Positions 26,817 to 34,665 of a DNA stretch of 64,000 bases are shown here, one piece after another. The stretch covers positions 1-64,000 of the forward strand of contig NZ_BDBU01000006.1 in assembly GCF_001613145.1 (NCBI RefSeq). The letters are read 5' to 3'. Each line of letters starts with the position of its first letter. Position 1 is the first letter of the stretch. The DNA is from Nocardia jejuensis NBRC 103114. GTDB taxonomy: Bacteria; Actinomycetota; Actinomycetes; Mycobacteriales; Mycobacteriaceae. The position numbers were made by a program, and so were the translations under genes. The notes beneath the pieces are model-generated. The model saw only the letters and a list, made by a program, of their open reading frames with translations, made no database searches and was not told where the DNA came from.

Positions 26817-27737
26817 ATGTCTTCGGGTGACAGCAGGAAGGCGGTGCTGGCGGCGTTCGCCGCCGACGCCGGCATCACGGTCGCGAAATTCGGCGGCGCG
26901 ATCCTGACCGGATCGGGATCCATGCTGGCCGAGGCGATGCATTCGCTGGCCGACACCGCCAATCAGGGACTGCTCCTGGTCGGGCGGCGGCGCGCGGAAC
27001 AGGCGCCGGATCAGTTGCACCCCTTCGGGTACGGCCGCAATCGCTACTTCTACTCGTTCGTGGTGGCGCTGGTCATCTTCACGCTCGGGTCGCTGTTCGC
27101 GATCAACGAGGGCATCCACAAGATCCGTGAACCGGAGCCGCTGGAATCCGCGGGCATCGCGATCGGGATTCTGGTGATCGCCATGTGCCTGGAGGGCTAC
27201 AGCCTGGCCACCGCCCGCGAGGCGTCCGCACCGCTCAAGGGTCGCAACAGCTGGTGGCGGTTCATCCGCACCACTCGGAATCCGGAACTGCCGGTGGTGT
27301 TGCTCGAGGACACCGGCGCGCTGATCGGGCTGGTCCTGGCGTTCCTCGGCGTCGGGCTGACCGTGCTCACCGACGATCCGATCTGGGACGGGATCGGCAC
27401 GGTCGCCATCGGAATCCTGCTCGGCGCAATAGCTGTCGTGCTGATCGTGGAGATGAAGAGCCTGTTGATCGGCGAGGGCGCGACTCCCGACGAGGAGCGC
27501 CGCATTCGGGAGAGCCTCGTCGACGTCAATCGGATCGACGGTGTGCTGCAGCTCAAGACGCAGTATCTCGCGCCGGACGACCTGCTGATCGCCGCGAAGG
27601 TCACCATGGTCGCGGGATTGGACATCTCGACCGTGGCCACGGCGATCGACGCCGCGGAAGCTCGTGTGCGCCAGGTGGTTCCGGCCGCCGGTGATATCTA
27701 CATCGAACCGGATCTGCACCGCAGCCGTCGCGAGTGA
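26817..27737 (+). CDS. Cation diffusion facilitator, copy 2
   Basis: This 306-residue protein is a tandem paralogue of the preceding gene, with the same motifs: AEAMHSLADTANQ, HPFGYGRNRYFYSF, LLEDTGALIGLV and a C-terminal domain ending IEPDLHRSRRE. The metal-site residues visible in copy 1 are all retained, so both should be functional. Differences are concentrated in TM3-TM4 and in the N-terminal residues. A gap of 116 nt, with a weak hairpin, separates the copies. Confidence 0.9.
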   Translation: MSSGDSRKAVLAAFAADAGITVAKFGGAILTGSGSMLAEAMHSLADTANQGLLLVGRRRAEQAPDQLHPFGYGRNRYFYSFVVALVIFTLGSLFAINEGIHKIREPEPLESAGIAIGILVIAMCLEGYSLATAREASAPLKGRNSWWRFIRTTRNPELPVVLLEDTGALIGLVLAFLGVGLTVLTDDPIWDGIGTVAIGILLGAIAVVLIVEMKSLLIGEGATPDEERRIRESLVDVNRIDGVLQLKTQYLAPDDLLIAAKVTMVAGLDISTVATAIDAAEARVRQVVPAAGDIYIEPDLHRSRRE

Positions 27738-27767
27738 TGGCCGGGATCCACTGCGGGAGTGGACCTT

Positions 27768-27796
27768 CGGAGGGGCATGCCGATCCCTCCCCTCCG
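27768..27796 (+). terminator. Possible terminator after the CDF pair
   Basis: An 8-bp G+C stem (27768-27775 with 27789-27796) with a 13-nt loop starts 30 nt after the second CDF stop. The remainder of the 297-nt gap to 28034 contains no supported gene. TAAATT at 28021-28026 may be the -10 box of the next gene. Confidence 0.4.
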
Positions 27797-28034
27797 TTAC
27801 AGATCGGTGCGCCCCTCCGAAAGCACTGCCCGCGGGGCACGATCGAACTCCGATCCGCGCGAGGCCCCTACAGCCTAGGGCGATTCCTACACCGGAGCAA
27901 GAAAAATCAGTAGAAAAGGTTTGGATCTCGATTCACCCGCTGACCACGTACGGAAGGTAGTAGAGTGCGGCAACAGGGATCTCGGGGAGAGTGTCGCGGC
28001 GTTCGTCGCGGCCCCTAGGGTAAATTTGGTTTAC

Positions 28035-28709
28035 ATGCAGCCGGAGTATGCGGGGTTCCTCGCGGCGTGCGTTCGCGAGCGGCGTCGAGAACTCAATCTC
28101 AGTCTCGACGACGTCATCGCCGCGGGCGGACCGACCCGCCGGACCCTGGTCCGGGTCGAGGCGGCCACCCTCGGCCCGACCCCCAAGCCGGTCACGTTCC
28201 GCCGCCTGGACACCTCCCTGGACTGGCACAGCGGCAGCGCGGCCAAGGCGTACTGGCGCGGGGAGAAACCACAGACCGCGCAGCGGCGCACCCTCGATCC
28301 GGGAACCGCGTCGGTGGCGGTGCCCGCCGCAATGGCGTTGGCGCTGTTCGACTCTCAGATCGGGCTCAACAAACTGCTCGATCACGGTCCACTGGACGAG
28401 CAGGCCCTGCGGGCCGCGGCCGGCGACCTGAACTCGCACCTGGGCCGTCTGCTCGGGCTCTATCTCACCGATCTGCTCGAACGCAATCGCGGTGCGGAGG
28501 CATCGGTGCTGCCGCTGGTCGAGCACGCCTTCGGGCCACTGCTGAACGAGCCCGCCCACCCGCAGGACCCCGACTACGAGGACCGGCTGTACCGGCGCTG
28601 GCTGATCGGGCGCACCTGCGACCTCCCCGCCGATCTGGCGGGCAAGTTCTGCGCCCGGCTCAGGCAGGCACGCGAGGACACCGGAGAGTGGCCGCTGTCG
28701 GCGTCGTAG
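28035..28709 (+). CDS. Helix-turn-helix (XRE-like) regulator with unknown C-terminal domain
   Basis: The protein has 224 residues. The N-terminus reads FLAACVRERRRELNLSLDDV, then IAAGGPTRRTLVRVEA, an XRE-type helix-turn-helix, followed by LDTSLDWHSGSAAKAYWRGE. The latter stretch recurs in small actinobacterial regulators. The rest is alpha-helical-looking with no known ligand domain. The ATG at 28035 has no Shine-Dalgarno site but is preceded by TAAATT ending 8 nt upstream, as expected for a leaderless transcript. The stop is immediately followed by the convergent stop of the oxidoreductase gene. Confidence 0.72.
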   Translation: MQPEYAGFLAACVRERRRELNLSLDDVIAAGGPTRRTLVRVEAATLGPTPKPVTFRRLDTSLDWHSGSAAKAYWRGEKPQTAQRRTLDPGTASVAVPAAMALALFDSQIGLNKLLDHGPLDEQALRAAAGDLNSHLGRLLGLYLTDLLERNRGAEASVLPLVEHAFGPLLNEPAHPQDPDYEDRLYRRWLIGRTCDLPADLAGKFCARLRQAREDTGEWPLSAS

Positions 28710-30158
28710 TCAGGCGCGCAGCAGGTCGAGAGGGTGTGTGCGGATGCCGAATTCGCGGCGGAGGGCGTGGTGGGCGGCGTGCAGGCCGTTCATGGCGTGC
28801 ACGCCGGGGCCGGGTGGGGTGGCGGCGGAGCACAGGTAGACACCCGGGAGGGGGGTGCGGTAGGGGTTCCAGCGGGGAGCCGGGCGAAAAAGCGTCTGGC
28901 GCAGGGTCATCGCGCCCGCGGAGATGTCGCCGCCGATGTAGTTCGCGTTGTGCGCGGGCATGGTGGCGGCGGTGCGCACGTTGGTGGCGAGGACGAGATC
29001 ACGGAAACCGGGGGCGAAGCGTTCGACCTGGGCGGTGATGGTCTCGGTCAGGTCGTCGGTGGAACCGTTGGGGACGTGGGCGTAGGTGTAGAAGGTGTGC
29101 TTCCCGGCGGGGGCGCGGGTGGAGTCCACGACGCCCGGCTGGATCGCCAGTACGTAGGGCCGTTCCGCGTGACGCCCTGCGGCGACGGCCTTTTCGGCCG
29201 CCACGATCTCCGCTCGGGATCCGGCCAGGTGCAGCGTGCCGGCCCGCTCGCACCCCCGCGCCTGCCACGGAACCGGACCCGACAGCGCGAAATCCACCTT
29301 GCAGGCCGCGCCGCCGTACCGGAATTTGTCGAGTGCGTAGGCGTATCCGCCGGACAACCGCTCCCCCGCGACGCGCTGGAGTTCGGCGGGCGCGGTATCG
29401 AGCAGCACCGCCGCGGCGCTGCCGAATTCGCCGAGGTCGTCCACCCGATGCCCGGTGATGATCCGTCCGCCGTGCCGCGTCAGATCCTCGGCCAGCGCGT
29501 CCACGATCACCTGGCTGCCCCCGCGCGGCACCGGCCAGCCGCCCGCGTGCGCGAGGGTGCCCAGCAGCAGGGAGACGCCCGCGCCGGGAGCGCTGCGCGG
29601 CGGGCGGATCGCGTGCGCGGCCACCCCGGTCAGCAGGGCGGGCGCCAGATCCTCGCGAAAGCGCGCGTTCCACAGCGGCGTGGACAGCTCCGCCATGCGG
29701 GCGCCGAGCAGCACACCCACCGGCTCGACCGGCGGGTGCCGCATATCGGACATGATCAGGTCGACCAGGTCCTCCCAGCGCCGCACCAGCGGCCCGAACA
29801 GCCGCTGCCAGGCCCGGCCGTCCCGCCCGAGACCGTCGACGGTGTGCTCGAGGTCCCGCCAGGCCAGTGCGGCCCGGCCGCCGTCCAGCGGATGGGCGTA
29901 CGACACCTGCGGCGTGAGCAGTTCCACCCCGTGCGCGGCCAGGTCGAACGCCCGGAAGAACGGCGACGCCACCGCCATCGGATGGGCCCCCGCGCACAGG
30001 TCGTGCTTGAACCCCGGGAGGGTCACCTCCCCGGTCCGGCATCCCCCGCCGATCCGGTCCGCGGCCTCGTACACCTCGACCTCGAGCCCCGCCCGAGCCA
30101 GGATCACAGCCGCCGCAAGCCCATTGGGCCCCGACCCGACCACCACCGCATCAGCCAT
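28710..30158 (-). CDS. FAD-dependent oxidoreductase, phytoene-desaturase-like
   Basis: This 482-residue flavoprotein starts MADAVVVGSGPNGLAAAVIL (Rossmann dinucleotide motif GxGxxG) followed by the E-anchored YEAADRIGGGCRT. This is the start of the CrtI/phytoene dehydrogenase-like amine-oxidase family. The C-terminal FAD motif reads YLCSAATPPGPGVHAMNG. Such proteins desaturate or isomerise carotenoids, all-trans-retinol or related lipids. No other carotenoid gene is nearby, so the substrate is unknown. The ATG at 30158 has GGAG just upstream; the longer frame lacks a plausible start. Confidence 0.87.
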   Translation of the reverse strand: MADAVVVGSGPNGLAAAVILARAGLEVEVYEAADRIGGGCRTGEVTLPGFKHDLCAGAHPMAVASPFFRAFDLAAHGVELLTPQVSYAHPLDGGRAALAWRDLEHTVDGLGRDGRAWQRLFGPLVRRWEDLVDLIMSDMRHPPVEPVGVLLGARMAELSTPLWNARFREDLAPALLTGVAAHAIRPPRSAPGAGVSLLLGTLAHAGGWPVPRGGSQVIVDALAEDLTRHGGRIITGHRVDDLGEFGSAAAVLLDTAPAELQRVAGERLSGGYAYALDKFRYGGAACKVDFALSGPVPWQARGCERAGTLHLAGSRAEIVAAEKAVAAGRHAERPYVLAIQPGVVDSTRAPAGKHTFYTYAHVPNGSTDDLTETITAQVERFAPGFRDLVLATNVRTAATMPAHNANYIGGDISAGAMTLRQTLFRPAPRWNPYRTPLPGVYLCSAATPPGPGVHAMNGLHAAHHALRREFGIRTHPLDLLRA

Positions 30159-30406
30159 GATCTCCACAGTAGGCGCGCTCGGGCGCCTACCACCGCCACC
30201 GTGACGAACCCGATGATCCAGGCCGAATATCACCGCGTGGACGGCCCCGGAGATCCGAGGTCGGCGGATCTATCGCGCACGGTACGGCGGGTCGGACGAG
30301 TCCGGTCGGCGCACCGGGTGGCACATTCGAGCCGTCGCAGTTCAGGCCGGCCTTTCGGTGGCCGGGGCGGCCGGGCCGGGCTTCGAGGCCGCGCGGACCG
30401 GGGCAC

Positions 30407-30985
30407 TCAGGCCGGTGAGATCCATTGGGACACCAGGATTTCCAGTCGCTGGGTCCGAAAATCGGGTCGGAGCCGCCCCCCTCGGTCCAAGGTGGCCAGG
30501 CCGTGCAGCGCACTCCAGCACACCTCGGTGAAGGTTTCCTCGTCGTGCGGCGCCGCGAAAGGCGCGAAGGTGAGCAGGAGTTCGACGAAGGTGTCCTTGA
30601 GCAGTTGCGGCGCGTCGGGCCCGAAAGTCAGTTCGGTGCGCAGCAGGAACATGGCGTCGTAGAGTGCTGCCCGTTCTCGAGCGAACCGCAGGTACCCCTC
30701 CGCGACGGCGGTGAGCGCGGCCTCCGGATCCGGCGCGGCTTCGCGCAATTCCCTTGTCATGACCCCCAATTCGACGAAGCCCTGCTCCGCGACGGCGGTC
30801 ACGATGGCGTCCTTGCCGGCGAAGTGCCCGTACAGCACCGGCTGGCTGTATTCGATGCGCTCGGCGAGGCGTCGCACGGTGACGGCGTCCCAGCCGTCGG
30901 TCTCGGCGATCGCGCGAGCGGTGTCGACGATGCGCTGATGGCGTTCCGCGCGTTCGCGTTCCTTGCGGGTCTGAGTGACTGACAT
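30407..30985 (-). CDS. TetR/AcrR family repressor
   Basis: This protein of about 192 residues has an N-terminal TetR helix-turn-helix (RIVDTARAIAETDGWDAVTV, RRLAERIEYSQPVLYGHFAGKDA) and a TetR_C-type ligand-binding domain. It is divergent from the DUF4267 gene, and two near-identical 15-bp palindromes lie in the 88-nt gap. It most likely represses both its own gene and the DUF4267/DUF4287 transcript. The inducer is unknown. The ATG at 30985 is chosen over a TTG two codons upstream. Confidence 0.92.
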   Translation of the reverse strand: MSVTQTRKERERAERHQRIVDTARAIAETDGWDAVTVRRLAERIEYSQPVLYGHFAGKDAIVTAVAEQGFVELGVMTRELREAAPDPEAALTAVAEGYLRFARERAALYDAMFLLRTELTFGPDAPQLLKDTFVELLLTFAPFAAPHDEETFTEVCWSALHGLATLDRGGRLRPDFRTQRLEILVSQWISPA

Positions 30986-30993
30986 GAACAAAC

Positions 30994-31008
30994 TCTAGCA
31001 CCGCTAGA
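30994..31008. promoter_or_regulatory. TetR operator, site 1
   Basis: TCTAGCACCGCTAGA is a perfect 6-3-6 palindrome, 8 nt upstream of the TetR start codon. It would block the tetR promoter or leader. The same sequence recurs at site 2. Confidence 0.75.
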
Positions 31009-31045
31009 CAAACTACCTATCGATAATCTAGCGTTGCACCCATCA

Positions 31046-31060
31046 GTTAGCACCGCTAGA
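31046..31060. promoter_or_regulatory. TetR operator, site 2
   Basis: GTTAGCACCGCTAGA repeats 13 of the 15 bases of site 1, 13 nt upstream of the DUF4267 start codon. A half-site, ATCTAGCG, lies between the two at about 31026. Two matching palindromes in a divergent gap support autoregulation plus control of the neighbour. Confidence 0.72.
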
Positions 31061-31073
31061 TTTTGGAGCCACA

Positions 31074-31517
31074 ATGAACATCTCCCGCATCGCCACCGTC
31101 CTGTCCCTCATCGGCGCCGCCTTCATCCTCTACATCGGCCTGAGCTACCTGATCGCCCCCGAGGCCACCGCGACCGGTTTCGGACTGCCGTCCTGGCCGA
31201 CCGGCGAGGCCGCCGCGTTCATGAACCTCAAGGGTGTGCGCGACACCGCCTCCGGAATCCTGATCCTGGCGCTGCTGGCCGCCCGTCAGCGCTTCGCCCT
31301 CGGAATCAGCATGCTGGTCTTGGCCCTCATCCCGATCGGCGATATGACCACGGTCCTGAGCTACCACGGCTCCACCGCCGCCGCGTTCGGCATCCACGGC
31401 CTGACCGCCGCCCTGGTCGCCCTCACCGGGTTCCTGCTGATCCGCGAACCCCGCACCGCCGGTATCGAATCCGCCGTCGCGGCGCCCCCGGCCATGAGCC
31501 CCGTCACAGCGCGATGA
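31074..31517 (+). CDS. DUF4267 membrane protein
   Basis: This 147-residue protein has four predicted TM helices (ISRIATVLSLIGAAFILYIG, ASGILILALLAA, FALGISMLVLALIPIG, GLTAALVALTGFLLI) and the conserved KGVRD motif of DUF4267. The function is unknown; such genes are often controlled by an adjacent TetR, as here. The ATG follows TTTTGGAGCC, a usable ribosome site. It probably shares a transcript with the DUF4287 gene 53 nt downstream. Confidence 0.85.
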   Translation: MNISRIATVLSLIGAAFILYIGLSYLIAPEATATGFGLPSWPTGEAAAFMNLKGVRDTASGILILALLAARQRFALGISMLVLALIPIGDMTTVLSYHGSTAAAFGIHGLTAALVALTGFLLIREPRTAGIESAVAAPPAMSPVTAR

Positions 31518-31570
31518 TTCTCGGCGGGCCGCGTCGTCCTTACCGGCAACCGCATCCCGAGGAGCACCCC

Positions 31571-31789
31571 ATGGCGACCACCAAGCCGCACGGCCCGGCC
31601 TCGTACTTCCCCACCATCGAAACCAAATACGGCCGCACGGTGGACGACTGGTTCGCCCTCCTCGCCGACACCGGGATCACCTCCCATAAAGACCTGGTGA
31701 ATTGGCTCAAATCGGAGCATGAGATGGGGCATGGTCACGCGAGCGCGCTGGTCCAGTTCCACCTGAACCCCGGCAAGTGGGAGCGATAG
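31571..31789 (+). CDS. DUF4287 family protein
   Basis: The protein has 72 residues, matching the family length. It has YFPTIETKYGRTVDDWFALL, then LVNWLKSEHEMGHGHASALV, the DUF4287 signature with the conserved W, E and GHG. The function is unknown. AGGAG lies 7 nt before the ATG at 31571. It is probably cotranscribed with the DUF4267 gene under the TetR repressor, and it ends at a strong bidirectional terminator. Confidence 0.85.
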   Translation: MATTKPHGPASYFPTIETKYGRTVDDWFALLADTGITSHKDLVNWLKSEHEMGHGHASALVQFHLNPGKWER

Positions 31790-31840
31790 GCCTCACCCGA
31801 GGACCGCCCCGACGATGAGCCGCGAGAGCATCCGCTCCCC

Positions 31841-31887
31841 CAACGAGATTCGGCCGCCCACAGTGTGTGGGCGGCCGAATCTCGTTG
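31841..31887. terminator. Bidirectional terminator between DUF4287 and manC
   Basis: A 22-bp perfect stem (31841-31862 with 31866-31887) with a 3-nt loop sits midway between the convergent stops at 31789 and 31917. It is one of the longest perfect hairpins in the window. Confidence 0.88.
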
Positions 31888-31916
31888 AGCTGTCGAATAG
31901 TTCGCGCCGGACGAAC

Positions 31917-33008
31917 TCAGACGTCGGTGGAGAAGCGCAGACCGCCGTCGGGGATGGTGACGCCGGGCCAGACGCGGGCTCCGCGCAGCAGTTCGCAGCG
32001 CGCACCGATATTGGCTCCGTCACCGATCACGCCGTCACGCACGAGGGCGCGCGGGCCGATCCGGGCGCCGAAGCCGATGATCGAACGTTCCACGGTGGCA
32101 CCGGCTTCCACGACCGCGCCGTCGAACAGGATCGCGCCGTCCAACCGTGCGCCCGCACCGACCTCCGCGCCGCGTCCGACCACGGTGCCGCCGATCAGCA
32201 GGGCCCCGGGCGCGACACCCGCACCCGGATGGACCAGGGATTCGCCGCGCTGCCCCGGCAACGCCGGGGACGGGGCGATGCCGCGCACGAGGTCCGCGGA
32301 GCCGCGCACGAAGTCCTCCGGGGTGCCCATGTCACGCCAGTACGAGGTGTCCACGTGCCCCTGGATGTGCGCGCCCTCGGCCAGCAGCGACGGGAAGGTC
32401 TCGCGCTCCACCGAGACCGGACGGCCGGCGGGGATCTTCTCGATGTACTCGCGCCGGAAGACGTAGCAGCCCGCGTTGATCTGGTCGGTCGGCGGATCCT
32501 GGGTCTTCTCCAGGAACGCGGTGACACGGCCGTTCTCGTCCGTCGGCACGCAGCCGAAGGCGCGCGGGTCGCTGACCCGGACCAGGTGCAGGGTGACGTC
32601 GGCATTGCTGGAGTGGTGCGTGTCCAGCACGCCGCCGAGGTCGGTGCCGCCCAGCACGTCACCGTTGAACACCATGACGGTGTCCGCGCGCAGCTTCGGC
32701 AGCACATTGCGAATGCCGCCGCCGGTGCCGAGGGCTTCGCTCTCGGTCACGTACTCGAGCTCCAGCCCGAATTGCGAACCGTCGCCGAAGTGTTCCTCGA
32801 ACACCTCCGCCTTGTACGAGGTGCCCAGGACGACGTGCTTGATTCCGGCCGCGGCGATGCGCGCCAGCAGGTGCTGCAGGAACGGCAAACCGGCTGTGGG
32901 CAGCATCGGCTTCGGGGCGGACAGGGTCAGTGGTCGCAGGCGGGTGCCCTGACCGCCTACCAGGATCACCGCGTCCGTGGACCCGGCTCCAGTGCCGCTG
33001 TTCGCCAT
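31917..33008 (-). CDS. manC: Mannose-1-phosphate guanylyltransferase (ManC / Rv3264c-type)
   Basis: This 363-residue nucleotidyltransferase makes GDP-mannose from mannose-1-phosphate and GTP, the next step after ManA and ManB. It has the signature AVILVGGQGTRLRPLT with PKPMLP, the metal-binding FNGDVL, and a left-handed beta-helix C-terminal tail of hexapeptide-like repeats (GALLIGGTVVGRGAEVGAGA and following). GGGGAG precedes the ATG. The symbol follows recent use for Rv3264c; older annotation calls the same gene manB. It lies directly downstream of the broken wbbL and rmlD. Confidence 0.9.
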   Translation of the reverse strand: MANSGTGAGSTDAVILVGGQGTRLRPLTLSAPKPMLPTAGLPFLQHLLARIAAAGIKHVVLGTSYKAEVFEEHFGDGSQFGLELEYVTESEALGTGGGIRNVLPKLRADTVMVFNGDVLGGTDLGGVLDTHHSSNADVTLHLVRVSDPRAFGCVPTDENGRVTAFLEKTQDPPTDQINAGCYVFRREYIEKIPAGRPVSVERETFPSLLAEGAHIQGHVDTSYWRDMGTPEDFVRGSADLVRGIAPSPALPGQRGESLVHPGAGVAPGALLIGGTVVGRGAEVGAGARLDGAILFDGAVVEAGATVERSIIGFGARIGPRALVRDGVIGDGANIGARCELLRGARVWPGVTIPDGGLRFSTDV

Positions 33009-33028
33009 CGTCTCCCCTGTGTCATGTG

Positions 33029-33543
33029 TCAGTGGTCTGCGTGCGCGCCGGTCGCCCGATCACGTGCACGCAGAGCGGATCGAACCGCAAGCGTGCAGCG
33101 GATCGCAAGTCCGGCCTTCAGCGCGACCCGCAGCGGAGCCTGCCACCAGTGCGGATGCCGGTCGGCCTGGAAACGGTACGCACTCGCGTGATGCGCGGGA
33201 GCATCGTCTCGGGATGGCGTCCCGCGGCGTGTCCCCTGGCGTGCGTGACCTCGGCGGACGGCACGAACACATTGTGCCAGCCCGCCTTGCCCAAGCGGTC
33301 ACCGAAGTCGACATCCTCCATGTACATCGAGTAGCGGGAGTCGAATCCCCCGATCGAATCGAAGGCGGCGCGGCGCACCAGCAGGCAGGAGCCGGACAGC
33401 AGGCCGACGGTACGCTCGGAGATCCGCGCATCGGCCCGCCGGTACCGGCGGTTCCACGAATTGCCGCTCCACACGGTGCCGAGGATGGCGTGGCCCGCAC
33501 CGTCGAGCAGTCCGGGGACCGAGCGCGCGGACCACGGATCCAT
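33029..33543 (-). pseudogene. wbbL: Broken wbbL (rhamnosyltransferase): N-terminal half missing, C-terminal frameshift
   Basis: The intact enzyme (about 300 residues) adds rhamnose to GlcNAc-PP-decaprenol, building the arabinogalactan linker. Here only the C-terminal GT2 half remains. The frame from ATG 33543 reads WSARSVPGLLDG, WLSGSCLLVRRAAF-like LLSGSCLLVRRAAF, YMEDVDFGDRLGKAGW and HARGHAAGRHPETMLP. It then slips near 33195: the normal continuation AHHASAYRFQADRHPHWW is found one frame over and runs to a stop at 33029. Restoring one base joins the two. The DNGSTDGT-type nucleotide-binding start is absent, and rmlD ends only 5 nt upstream. This is either a real deletion plus frameshift or an assembly error. 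Confidence 0.85.
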
Positions 33544-33548
33544 TCAGC

Positions 33549-34445
33549 CTAACCGCCGGCCGCTGCCAGCGCGTCCGCCAGCGCGACGTCCCAGTCCCGC
33601 AGCGGAGTGAGTCCCGCCGCGGCCCACGCGGCGCCAGAGAGCACCGAATATGCCGGGCGCGGAGCAGGTCTCGGGAAATCGGCGGTCGTGCACGGGTGCA
33701 CGCGCGTGGGGTCCGCGCCGACTCCGGCGAACACGGCCCGGGCGAGTTCGAACCAGCTGACCTGTCCGGCATTGGTGGCGTGCAGGATTCGCGCCGCCGC
33801 ACCCGGCAGCGGCGCGCGAGCCGCGAGTTCCAGCAGTCCGGCGGCCAGATCCGGGGCGTAGGTGGGTGAACCGATCTGGTCGGCAACGACGTTCACGCTG
33901 TCGCGCTCGCGTTCGAGCCGCCGCATGGTGGCCACGAAATCCGTGCCGCGCCCGGTGTACACCCAGGCCGTCCGGACGATGTGCGCGTCGGGCGCGAGCT
34001 CCAGAACCGCCTGCTCCCCGGCCAGTTTCGAGCGGCCGTACACGGTGGCGGGCCCGGTCGGATCACCCGGTTCGTACGGTTGCTGTGAGTTGCCTGGAAA
34101 AACGTAGTCGGTAGACACCGTGATCAGCCGCGCGCCGGTCTCGACGCAGGCCGCGGCCAGCACCGCCGGGCCGGTGGCGTTCACCGCGAACGCCGCCCGG
34201 ACCTCGGTTTCGGCCTGGTCCACGGCGGTATACGCGGCACAGTTGAGCACCACGTCGCCCGGATTCAGCACGCGCCGAACAGCATCGGAGTCGGTGATGT
34301 CGAGCTCGCTCCGCCCGAATCCGCGTGCTCCGGGCGCGAGAAGCAGCAGCGCCCGCCCGAGTTGGCCTCCGGCCCCCGTCACCACCAGCCGCGCGGCGAC
34401 GGGATCGGAACCGGCGGTGGCCGAGGTCACGGGATGCGAAGTCAC
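33549..34445 (-). CDS. rmlD: dTDP-4-dehydrorhamnose reductase
   Basis: From the GTG at 34445 this has about 298 residues. This SDR-type enzyme performs the last step of dTDP-L-rhamnose synthesis. It has VTGAGGQLGRAL (NAD(P) loop), DVVLNCAAYTAVDQAE, the STDYVF serine region, the YGRSKLAGEQ catalytic Tyr-Lys pair, RTAWVYTG and the family C-terminus WAAAGLTPLRDW. The open frame continues to 34547, but the N-terminal extension is not family-like. The product supplies the donor for the rhamnosyltransferase whose gene is broken just downstream. Confidence 0.92.
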   Translation of the reverse strand: MTSHPVTSATAGSDPVAARLVVTGAGGQLGRALLLLAPGARGFGRSELDITDSDAVRRVLNPGDVVLNCAAYTAVDQAETEVRAAFAVNATGPAVLAAACVETGARLITVSTDYVFPGNSQQPYEPGDPTGPATVYGRSKLAGEQAVLELAPDAHIVRTAWVYTGRGTDFVATMRRLERERDSVNVVADQIGSPTYAPDLAAGLLELAARAPLPGAAARILHATNAGQVSWFELARAVFAGVGADPTRVHPCTTADFPRPAPRPAYSVLSGAAWAAAGLTPLRDWDVALADALAAAGG

Positions 34446-34665
34446 GGCGGCCAGTGTGACACGACCGATTCCGCCGCGCGCACACCCCGTTCCACCTGCG
34501 AAGACGCGAGCACATCGAGCGGCAGAGTCCGGCGGCGCACGACTCACGGAGCCTCGGCTACGCCGACATTCTCGACCGCGCGTCTAGCCTGCCTATGGGG
34601 GTATTCCACCGGCATCACCTCGATTTCGAGGTGCTGTCGAACACCGCGCGGAAAGGATTTCCAGG

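Noticed and set aside
28734..30662. 642-codon plus-strand frame opposite the phytoene-desaturase-like gene
   Set aside because: It shadows a gene with clear FAD motifs on the other strand; its composition is not protein-like.
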